Origin: Bowmanella yangjiangensis | GTDB lineage: Bacteria > Pseudomonadota > Gammaproteobacteria > Enterobacterales > Alteromonadaceae | NCBI RefSeq assembly: GCF_017255015.1 | Contig: NZ_JAFKCS010000003.1 | Coordinates: forward strand, 100,014-164,013 | Direction of reading: 5' to 3' | Length of the DNA: 64,000 nt | Shown: piece after piece, positions 19,888 through 25,773 of the stretch | Position numbering within the stretch: position 1 is the first letter of the stretch | How the letters are laid out: the number at the start of each line of letters is the position of its first letter | Program-made: the position numbers and the translations under genes | Notes under the pieces: model-generated | What the model saw: only the letters and a program-made list of their open reading frames with translations | Databases searched by the model: none | Told to the model about the DNA's origin: nothing

Positions 19888-20244
19888 TTACGCAAATAAG
19901 CAGATCTTATTCTGGTCAAGATCACGAAAATAAGCTGAAAACCGTCCTGATCGCACGGCGGGCTCACCTTCGCTCTGGCCACCCAATGTCAGCGCTTTTT
20001 GGTGTAACCGCTCCACTTCCTGCTTAGCGCCCAAATTCAGCCCCAGCATAGTGCCATTGCCGTTAGTGGCCGGTTCGCCGTTAAAAGGCTCGGCGACGGC
20101 AAACATAAAATCGCCGTTTGTCCATAATGTCATGCGTCCCATTGCCTGGCCTTTGTGGACGCCGGTATCTTCAAAAAAGGCATCATAAAAGCCAATGGCT
20201 TTAGACATATCGTTGGTGCCAAAGACAAAGTAATTCATTTTCAT
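19888..20244 (-). CDS. VOC (glyoxalase/bleomycin-resistance fold) protein
   Basis: A 118-residue single-domain protein of the vicinal-oxygen-chelate superfamily: two beta-alpha-beta-beta-beta modules, MNYFVFGTNDMSKAIGFYDAFF at the start and FRDLDQNKICLF at the end. It lacks evidence for a specific enzyme and resembles small lactoylglutathione-lyase-like proteins of unknown substrate. I start it at 20244 behind AAAGGAA; the frame stays open to 20304 but that part does not fit the fold. Confidence 0.82.
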   Translation of the reverse strand: MKMNYFVFGTNDMSKAIGFYDAFFEDTGVHKGQAMGRMTLWTNGDFMFAVAEPFNGEPATNGNGTMLGLNLGAKQEVERLHQKALTLGGQSEGEPAVRSGRFSAYFRDLDQNKICLFA

Positions 20245-20319
20245 AGTGCAGTTCCTTTGTTGAGCAGGGCAATGGAAGAAAGAGGAGTTAGCCCTGAAAC
20301 ACATAGCCTTAGCGTTTGG

Positions 20320-20676
20320 CTAGAACCGCCATTTATATTTCTCTTTGAGTTTTTTGTACAACATAAAGTCATCAGAAAGCGAGTATTGAACCCATCCCTG
20401 GCCAAACATTCCAACATAAACACACATGATAAGTAGCAAAGAAAACAGGCCAATGGGAAATACTTTCTCTTTCCACGCAGTGTCTAGAAGTAAGAATATG
20501 CCAATGGCAAAAAGGCAGAGTATTGCTCCGAGTAAACACACTGCGCGGCGAAATAACAACCAAGTTGTCGCGACTACATGCTGAGCTTTTGTGACTTCGC
20601 GTCTTCGATAAGGTGATACATACCAGCAGAAACCGAGCATGCACACCACTGCGGCTAAAAATATCCATATTTCCAT
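20320..20676 (-). CDS. Small membrane protein of unknown function
   Basis: A 118-residue hydrophobic protein with about three membrane spans: residues 1-20, 40-68 and 73-95, with a basic patch YRRREVTK between the first two and a charged tail (YKKLKEKYKWRF). I recognise no family. It is in the same direction as the DUF2165-like gene 28 bases upstream and may share its transcript. Confidence 0.55.
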   Translation of the reverse strand: MEIWIFLAAVVCMLGFCWYVSPYRRREVTKAQHVVATTWLLFRRAVCLLGAILCLFAIGIFLLLDTAWKEKVFPIGLFSLLLIMCVYVGMFGQGWVQYSLSDDFMLYKKLKEKYKWRF

Positions 20677-20704
20677 ATCTTAGCTCTTACCCTGTCTCGC
20701 GGGG

Positions 20705-20995
20705 TCAATCCGCGGTGCTATAGACAAACATCATAGTAATTGCTGACGCCATCGAGTACATAAAGGCCCCCTGCATAGAACCTGTGCCGACTTGGGTTAC
20801 AGAGAAAAACATACTGTCGGGGTAAACCTCATGCCCCTGATTTGATAGCACATAGCCTAGTGCAGCGTGAGCTGGACCGAGATTTGCGATGTTCTGCACT
20901 GCGTAAATCAACGCGTGCAGACCAATAAAAAGAACCAGCAAGATTTTAAGCATTCGAAGCATCAGTTCCCCCAACCATGCTCTAACTGATTCCAA
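20705..20995 (-). CDS. DUF2165-like membrane protein, apparently shortened
   Basis: The first 70 residues (MLRMLKILLVLFIGLHALIYAVQN..., then AALGYVLSNQGHEVYPDS) resemble the start of DUF2165 small membrane proteins, which run to about 165 residues with four spans. This frame stops at 96 with a second hydrophobic stretch (MQGAFMYSMASAITMMFVYS) that does not clearly continue the family. It may be a truncated copy or a divergent short form. Role unknown. Confidence 0.5.
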   Translation of the reverse strand: MESVRAWLGELMLRMLKILLVLFIGLHALIYAVQNIANLGPAHAALGYVLSNQGHEVYPDSMFFSVTQVGTGSMQGAFMYSMASAITMMFVYSTAD

Positions 20996-21123
20996 CAGTT
21001 AAGCAGTTTCCTGTGTAATTGCTTTCTTCTACGCCCTTCTTTTGAGAATGAAAGGGCTAGGTCAGACCCGGTATCTCAATCTATGGGGGAGATAGGTTCT
21101 TGGGGGATGAGTGTATTTGAATA

Positions 21124-21483
21124 TTACTGCGGAATAGGCAAGTTATGGGCTTTTAAGAAACTCAGTTTGTCCCAGTACCCGCGCTGAAAAGTGATTAAGC
21201 CCTTTTCCACCTTAAAAAAGCCACAGCCTCTGAGTCCGATAGGGTCTTTCCATTCCAGGATCGCCCAGTCGCCATCTTCGAAGATATTCTCGACTATGCA
21301 AACCATCTTGGCATTAGCAAACTCAGCCCTGAACATAGCGCGGATAGCCTCTTTGCCTTCGACCGGCGTGTTGGCTACCTGATGGTTAATAGCGTCACTG
21401 GCATAGAATTCGGCAATCTTATCTGCATTGCCTTGATTAAAGGTGTCTACCCACGCACTTACCAGCTGTTTTGGCGTCATCAT
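21124..21483 (-). CDS. SnoaL-like / NTF2-fold protein
   Basis: A 119-residue cone-shaped NTF2-like domain: MTPKQLVSAWVDTFNQGNADKIAEFYASDAINHQ at the start is the typical helix pair of SnoaL-like polyketide cyclase relatives, and GDWAILEWKDPIGLRGCGFFKVEKGLI the central sheet. Members bind small hydrophobic ligands or act as isomerases; no substrate can be given. It is a single gene in a run of minus-strand accessory genes. Confidence 0.8.
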   Translation of the reverse strand: MMTPKQLVSAWVDTFNQGNADKIAEFYASDAINHQVANTPVEGKEAIRAMFRAEFANAKMVCIVENIFEDGDWAILEWKDPIGLRGCGFFKVEKGLITFQRGYWDKLSFLKAHNLPIPQ

Positions 21484-21548
21484 GTGTCCTTCAATTGTCA
21501 GGTCTTAACTTTCGCTTGGACAAACCCGTTATCGAAATCCTAAGTCAG

Positions 21549-22406
21549 CTATCTGGCTTTTGCCGCTAGCCGAATCTCGCATGCCCTTGGATGGCCTTTT
21601 TGGGCCGGATGGCGCACCGCATGCCGGATTAACCATTTCAACTCTTTGGATGCCCCAGTGTTTAACCAGCTCTCGCATAGCGAAAATACTGTGTCGGGAT
21701 GATCTTTGGCAATATCGCCAAGATGGTTTGCTACGCTACGGCGCACATAAAGCGACTCGTCGTCTTTGAGCAATTCGAGAATCGGCAGGGTCGGACTGGG
21801 GTCGGCGATAAATGCGGGTATGCGTTTCCCCCAGGGCAGCTTAGGGCGCGTTCCTTCGGTGCAAAGCCGCCTTATATGTGGGTTAGGATGGGTGACCCAT
21901 TCAAGGATTTTTGTCAGCGTGCGCCTTTGTTGCCTAATTAAATAAGGACGAATAGCAAATTCGGCAGTAAATCGGGTGGTCAGCGCCTGCATGGCGTCCA
22001 TCGACAAATCAAAAGGGTCGTGGCCGCCGTTATACTGCGTATCTTGTCCGAACTCTGATATAAAAAAACTATGTGGAAGATAGAAAAAACCAGCCAGCCC
22101 AGAAGAGTCGCTGTCGGTCTTTTCCGGGGTTAATGAACCACAAAGGATCGTGATCGCGTCTGTATAGTTTTGTGGCAAAAACTCTTTCAGTGCCAGGGCA
22201 ATGTGTTGAGCACGTTGCATAAGCTCCAATGGCTCCAGACCCGATTGCGCAAAATCGCAGAAGGCTTTGACCGCAAAATCCCGGTGAACATACTGAATAT
22301 TCTGCGCCAGGCATTGAATGGCCTGCGGATTAAGTAAAACTTTTAGCGGCGTACCTTTTTGAATGGATGTTGGCGCATCGGGAATAATAGGCGGGCGTAA
22401 TGTCAT
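21549..22406 (-). CDS. HEAT-repeat DNA alkylation repair-like protein
   Basis: A 285-residue, mostly helical protein similar to the AlkC/AlkD group of HEAT-like DNA glycosylases. The signature stretch HIRRLCTEGTRPKLPWGKRIP and the repeat SLYVRRSVANHLGDIAKDHP are characteristic. Members remove 3-methyladenine or other alkylated bases. I cannot confirm the catalytic acid, so activity is uncertain; the relation is from motif recognition. It stands alone among short accessory genes. Confidence 0.72.
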   Translation of the reverse strand: MTLRPPIIPDAPTSIQKGTPLKVLLNPQAIQCLAQNIQYVHRDFAVKAFCDFAQSGLEPLELMQRAQHIALALKEFLPQNYTDAITILCGSLTPEKTDSDSSGLAGFFYLPHSFFISEFGQDTQYNGGHDPFDLSMDAMQALTTRFTAEFAIRPYLIRQQRRTLTKILEWVTHPNPHIRRLCTEGTRPKLPWGKRIPAFIADPSPTLPILELLKDDESLYVRRSVANHLGDIAKDHPDTVFSLCESWLNTGASKELKWLIRHAVRHPAQKGHPRACEIRLAAKAR

Positions 22407-22510
22407 TGAATTAACCGAATCCTTAACGTCATTTTTTACAGACAGAGGCTGAACCCGCTCTTTAACTTTGTAACTGTAGGAGGGGGATTCAGCGGGTGTA
22501 AAGGGGAGCC

Positions 22511-22774
22511 TTACTTATGGGGAGTATTTTCCAGTTGTCTTCTTTCCGATGCCAATTTGACTGCCCTGAACATGCACCACAATACAACAGGAACACTGAC
22601 GATAAACATACCATTGACGATGGCTTCATCTTTTAGAAACGCAAATACAGGTTCGCTATCGTTGGCAAACTTGGCATAAAGCCCCAGGCCGATCATGACC
22701 ATAGGAATGGCATCAATTATGCCCAGCATCATAAATTCTTTCTCTATTTCTTTAATCCGTTGTTCTTTTGTCAC
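22511..22774 (-). CDS. Small two-span membrane protein, unknown
   Basis: An 87-residue protein with a charged start (TKEQRIKEIEKEF) and two membrane spans (IIDAIPMVMIGLGLYAKF and MFIVSVPVVLWCMFRAVKLA). I favour a GTG start at 22774 behind GGAG; an ATG at 22816 adds 14 residues that look non-coding. No family recognised. A hairpin (ACCCGCT...AGCGGGT, about 22452-22497) lies after it, next to the preceding minus-strand gene. Confidence 0.5.
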   Translation of the reverse strand: MTKEQRIKEIEKEFMMLGIIDAIPMVMIGLGLYAKFANDSEPVFAFLKDEAIVNGMFIVSVPVVLWCMFRAVKLASERRQLENTPHK

Positions 22775-22842
22775 TTGTCTTACTCCATGAAAGTTAATTG
22801 GTGTCTGAATATTCATTTAGCCTGGTTGATTTTATTAAATTT

Positions 22843-23871
22843 TTATGAATTTTTCCTTTTCAATATTTTAATGATACGGTTAATAGTAATTTCAGATAAA
22901 TTCCATTCATATCCGTTAAAATCAGTTGTGTTTATAAACTGAACTACTACCGCATCCAGATCTTTGTCGTATTTTGCGAGACTCTGGTAGCCGACAACCA
23001 AGCCCCCATGCTCGTAGACGTAAGGATAGATTTCCGCTTCTCCTTCTTCAAATACTGAGCCATCGTTTAAGGCTCGCAAGAAGATACCCACGTCCTCTGC
23101 TGTAGCTAGCATTCCATAATCGCGAAGTTTAAAATCTTCCTCATATCCGACGTAATACCCACTCATTACATCATCCAGGTTAACTTCGTTTAGTGAAAAA
23201 TATGTGTTATTCAGTTCTAGGGGGATTAATATTTTTTCTTTAATATATTGATGGTAGCTATATCCTAATACCTCATCCATAATATTTCGAAGTAGTAAAT
23301 AATTCGTATTGGAATATTGATAACCTTTGTCGGGCTCAAAACTCGGCGGTAAGTCGAGTGCAAAATCAAGGGCTGTATGACTATTTTCCTGTTCGTTTTG
23401 CCAATAAGCAGGATTATCTGTGAAATTGGGAATACCTGACCTATGCTGTACCATCATTTTCAAGGTGATTTTTTCTGAATTTACGATTCTACCTTTAAGT
23501 TCTGGAAGGTACTCGGTAAGCGGTGCGTCTAGTGATAATCGTTTTTCTTTGACCATTTTGGTTACAGCAACAGCTGTATATAACTTGCTAATACTGGCAA
23601 TTTTAAATAAAGAATTTGCGTCGGCTGTTTTTTTGTTTTTCCGATCTTTCCAGCCACCGGTGTAGAATGCTGGAGGTTTCCCTGCTTCGTCCACATAAAC
23701 AATCATGCCATCAAAACCCTGTCCAATGGCCTCATCTACTTGCTCTTGAACTGTATCGGGTAACGGCAAAATCCAAGCCTTTACTAAAATCCATGGCACG
23801 AAAAATAGTGAAATGATAGTTCCAACAAGCAATGTGATTCTGATGATTAGTATTTTTCGTTTCGTCGTCAT
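22843..23871 (-). CDS. Serine hydrolase of the beta-lactamase/DD-peptidase fold
   Basis: A 342-residue protein anchored by one N-terminal span (residues 8-33) with the active site outside. Catalytic motifs are S-x-x-K in KIASISKLYTAVAV, Y-S-N in GYQYSNTNYLLL, and H-G-G in YEHGGLVVGYQ, which makes it a class C-like esterase or D-amino-acid peptidase relative rather than a proven beta-lactamase. Its coding sequence is clearly more AT-rich than its neighbours, which suggests recent transfer. It lies next to the distal end of the integron but no attC of its own was found. Confidence 0.85.
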   Translation of the reverse strand: MTTKRKILIIRITLLVGTIISLFFVPWILVKAWILPLPDTVQEQVDEAIGQGFDGMIVYVDEAGKPPAFYTGGWKDRKNKKTADANSLFKIASISKLYTAVAVTKMVKEKRLSLDAPLTEYLPELKGRIVNSEKITLKMMVQHRSGIPNFTDNPAYWQNEQENSHTALDFALDLPPSFEPDKGYQYSNTNYLLLRNIMDEVLGYSYHQYIKEKILIPLELNNTYFSLNEVNLDDVMSGYYVGYEEDFKLRDYGMLATAEDVGIFLRALNDGSVFEEGEAEIYPYVYEHGGLVVGYQSLAKYDKDLDAVVVQFINTTDFNGYEWNLSEITINRIIKILKRKNS

Positions 23872-23909
23872 TTCTTTTAGATCCGTGGGATGGTTCTCAT
23901 AACGAATGA

Positions 23910-24304
23910 TTTGGACTCCCCCTTTGCCGGGGTTATGCCACGCTTACTTGGCAATCATTGAGGAGAACTGTCCATGTCTGATTTCAACTATTTCTATGGC
24001 ATTGATTTAGCCAAGCTGAGTTTCAGTATCCACGGCCAAGAGCGCTATAGCAAGGTCTTGAATGCATGACCTCCTTGTCCTTTATGATATGCCCATCCAT
24101 GGGATGCCAGTCCCATTTACAACAAGCATCCTGCCTGTTGCCTTTCAGGCCAGCTAAGGCTGTTCAATTTCACTCCTGATGAAATTGTCGCAAATTCCGG
24201 GCGATGCCATCCCAGACGCGTCTTCCACTCAATTTGCTCCCAGCAAATTGCCCGCCTTTTAGCAGCGCCCTGCACCGACTGGGAATATTTAAGCGGGGGT
24301 CAAA
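23910..24304 (+). mobile_element. Deletion remnant of an IS110/IS1111-type insertion sequence
   Basis: The segment holds the first 31 codons of an IS110-family transposase, preceded by TTTGGACTCCCCC (23910-23922). GGGGGTCAAA at 24295-24304 resembles the reverse complement of that end with a few bases missing. Between them only hairpin-rich non-coding DNA remains. I read this as an element that lost most of its transposase gene but kept both ends. IS1111-type elements of the attC group insert at integron attC sites, and this one lies beside attC6. Ends are tentative. Confidence 0.5.
23974..24069 (+). pseudogene. IS110-family transposase, N-terminal fragment
   Basis: The 31 codons begin MSDFNYFYGIDLAKLSFSIH, which holds the GIDLAK motif with the first catalytic Asp of the DEDD (RuvC-like) transposases of the IS110 family. 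A GAGGAG ribosome site precedes the ATG. The frame stops at a TGA just after RYSKVLNA, where intact proteins continue for about 300 more residues, so the rest of the gene is gone. Confidence 0.75.
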
Positions 24305-24320
24305 GCGGCTTGGGCCGCTT
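24099..24320. repeat. Run of five hairpins in non-coding DNA
   Basis: Five perfect inverted repeats follow one another: 24099-24116 (ATGGGA/TCCCAT), 24133-24150 (GCCTG/CAGGC), 24165-24187 (CAATTTCA/TGAAATTG), 24230-24250 (CAATTTGCT/AGCAAATTG) and 24303-24320 (AAGCGGC/GCCGCTT). No reading frame is supported. Such density fits a structured RNA; the non-coding end of an IS1111-type element, where the guide (bridge) RNA is made, is one explanation. Confidence 0.5.
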
Positions 24321-24341
24321 AATGGGTGGCAACTGATCAAA

Positions 24342-24463
24342 GCCTAACGCCCTGCTGGTGAGCAACGCAACTACCAACTCACTGCATAGCACTGTAAACA
24401 CCAAACCAAATGCATAACAAAAATGCTACGCATTGCGAATCCCTCTCGAGCAGCTTGTTACAC
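24342..24463 (-). repeat. attC6, long VCR-like site of the ccdAB cassette
   Basis: 122 bases from R'' GTGTAAC (minus strand) to R' GTTAGGC. It is nearly twice as long as attC3-5 and its inner part (GGTTTGGTGTTTACAGTGC) recalls Vibrio cholerae repeats. R'' is not the exact complement of this cassette's start (GTTATAT), the only such mismatch in the array, so this end may have been exchanged. Confidence 0.75.
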
Positions 24464-24483
24464 GCCTTTTGCACGCATATACT

Positions 24484-24507
24484 TAATGCGCACTTTAAAT
24501 GCGCACT
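24484..24507 (+). promoter_or_regulatory. Direct repeat before ccdA, likely autoregulatory operator
   Basis: AATGCGCACT occurs twice (24485-24494 and 24498-24507), 13 bases apart, directly before the GGAG and ATG of ccdA and overlapping a TATACT-like -10 (24478-24483) with TTGCAC upstream. CcdA-CcdB complexes repress their own promoter through repeated sites, so this is the probable operator and gives the reversed cassette its own promoter. Confidence 0.6.
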
Positions 24508-24516
24508 GGAGACGGC

Positions 24517-24762
24517 ATGAAAAACTCATACAGCACACAAGCACCAAAGAAGGCGACAAATTTAACTCTAAACAGTGAGTTACTCGCCGAGGCCAAACGC
24601 CTCAATATTAATCTTTCAGCCACAATGGAAAAGGCACTTGAAAAAGAAGTAAAACAACGCCTTAAAACTGAATGGCTAGAGCAAAATGCGGAAGCTATTA
24701 ATGCTTGCAATGAACTTACTGAAAATCACGGGCTATTTTCCGATTCTTACCGAGTATTCTAA
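24517..24762 (+). CDS. ccdA: CcdA-type antitoxin (integron cassette 6)
   Basis: An 81-residue antitoxin with a ribbon-helix-helix DNA-binding N terminus (ATNLTLNSELLAEAKRLNIN, residues 13-32) and the CcdB-wrapping C tail that includes LKTEWLEQNAEAINACNELTENHGLF, very like F-plasmid CcdA. It starts at 24517 behind GGAG; an ATG 18 bases earlier lies in the operator repeat. The stop overlaps the ccdB start by one base (TAATG). The gene reads opposite to the other cassettes. Confidence 0.92.
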   Translation: MKNSYSTQAPKKATNLTLNSELLAEAKRLNINLSATMEKALEKEVKQRLKTEWLEQNAEAINACNELTENHGLFSDSYRVF

Positions 24763-25079
24763 TGTCTCAATTTTCGCTATACCAAAATAACGATAAAAGC
24801 ACTTCAACGGCATACCCTTACTTTGTTGATGTTCAAAGTGAGTTACTTAATACATTGAATACTCGATTAGTTATTCCGCTAACACCCGTTGAGTTGTTGG
24901 ATAAAAAAGCGCCGAATCATTTATGCCCAGTGATCCATATTGATCAAGGTGACTTTGTAATTTTAACTCACCAAATGGCCAGTGTTCCGACCAAGATTTT
25001 ACGTGAGCCAGTCAATGAGTTAAGTAGTTTTAGAAATGAGATCATTGCAGCTATCGACTTTCTGATTACTGGCATATAA
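24762..25079 (+). CDS. ccdB: CcdB-type DNA gyrase toxin (integron cassette 6)
   Basis: A 105-residue toxin like F-plasmid CcdB, which traps DNA gyrase on cleaved DNA. FSLYQN at the start, PYFVDVQSELL, VIPL, and the ending DFLITGI match the fold; the C-terminal Gly-Ile contacts GyrA in the F protein. The stop codon TAA lies in the first bases of attC5 R' (ATATAAC), so coding and recombination site overlap. With ccdA it forms an addiction module that stabilises the array. Confidence 0.92.
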   Translation: MSQFSLYQNNDKSTSTAYPYFVDVQSELLNTLNTRLVIPLTPVELLDKKAPNHLCPVIHIDQGDFVILTHQMASVPTKILREPVNELSSFRNEIIAAIDFLITGI

Positions 25080-25136
25080 CGTCCAAAACAGCGGGGAACC
25101 AACTTGCTGGTGATCCGCTGCTTTTGATTGTTATAG
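25074..25136 (-). repeat. attC5 of the yefM-yoeB cassette
   Basis: 63 bases, R'' CTATAAC and R' GTTATAT on the minus strand. R'' is the exact complement of this cassette's start (GTTATAG at 25703-25709). The inner arms GCAGCGGATCACC and GGTTCCCCGCTG pair imperfectly. Confidence 0.85.
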
Positions 25137-25139
25137 CTT

Positions 25140-25403
25140 TCATTCATAGTGGGTCCACAACCGAAGTACCTTAATGGATTTTTCTTTTTCTAATACTTGG
25201 TATACCAACCGATGCTGTATATTGATTCTGCGTGAGTAGGCACCTGCCAAATCACCAACTAATTTTTCATAGGGCGGCGGATTCTGATAGGGGTTTTCTT
25301 CAATAATCTGGAGCAATTCCTTGGCCTTATCTTTTAATCCAGAAGAAGCTAGTTTGCGCGCGTCTTTTTGTGCCTGCTTTGTGTAATAAACTTTCCACGT
25401 CAC
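25140..25403 (-). CDS. yoeB: Txe/YoeB-family mRNA endoribonuclease toxin (cassette 5)
   Basis: An 87-residue RelE-fold toxin. The pattern VYYTKQAQKDARKL, YEKLVGDLAGAYSRRINIQHRLVYQV and the final LRLWTHYE is diagnostic of YoeB, where Glu, Arg and His in these segments cleave mRNA at the ribosome. The GTG start at 25403 overlaps the yefM stop by four bases (GTGA), behind GGAG. It reads with the array, away from attI, but needs no array promoter because yefM supplies one. Confidence 0.93.
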   Translation of the reverse strand: MTWKVYYTKQAQKDARKLASSGLKDKAKELLQIIEENPYQNPPPYEKLVGDLAGAYSRRINIQHRLVYQVLEKEKSIKVLRLWTHYE

Positions 25404-25642
25404 CAATCAAGCTCCTGGTCACACTCCCCCAAGTCGGCCTCCATACCTTCGCGGATTGATTCACGCATACCAGGGATCGATACCAGGTGTAATGTCTCGT
25501 TTATAGCATTCCAGTCCTCTTCGGACAGGAGCACGGCATTACCTCTTTTTCCTGTAATAACAATAGGTTGGTGACTGGTGGACGCCTCGTCTATCAGTGC
25601 ATATAGCTTAGAACGGGCTTCTGTAGCATTTAATGTGGTCAT
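25400..25642 (-). CDS. yefM: YefM/Phd-family antitoxin (cassette 5)
   Basis: An 80-residue antitoxin with the Phd/YefM DNA-binding N terminus (MTTLNATEARSKLYALIDEAS) and PIVITGKRGNAVLLSEEDW, then the acidic YoeB-binding tail (EGMEADLGECDQELDW). It neutralises YoeB and represses the pair. An imperfect palindrome (CGTACGCCATATCGTACG, 25664-25681) just upstream is the probable operator. Confidence 0.93.
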   Translation of the reverse strand: MTTLNATEARSKLYALIDEASTSHQPIVITGKRGNAVLLSEEDWNAINETLHLVSIPGMRESIREGMEADLGECDQELDW

Positions 25643-25702
25643 GATTCACCTCCAGACCGGAAAGCGTACGCCATATCGTACGCTCGGTCAAGGTGCTAGT
25701 AG

Positions 25703-25762
25703 CTATAACGCCTCAAACACCGGCGCAGCTTGCCTGCGTCCGCGTGATTTGATTTGTTAGCA
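25703..25762 (-). repeat. attC4 of the PHP-ATPase cassette
   Basis: 60 bases, R'' TGCTAAC and R' GTTATAG on the minus strand; R'' is the exact complement of the start of this cassette (GTTAGCA). Internal arms are GCGGACGCAGGCAAGCTGCGCCGG. It lies 11 bases after the stop of the large gene. Confidence 0.85.
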
Positions 25763-25773
25763 CTTTGCTTAAG

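Noticed and set aside
23895-23940. CATAAC...GTTATG pair read as a very short attC
   Set aside because: Only about 40 bases between the boxes, shorter than working attC sites, and the segment fits an IS end better.
24070-24341. A seventh cassette to the left of attC6
   Set aside because: No reading frame and no second attC with an R'' matching GTTAGGC was found; the DNA is assigned to the IS remnant.
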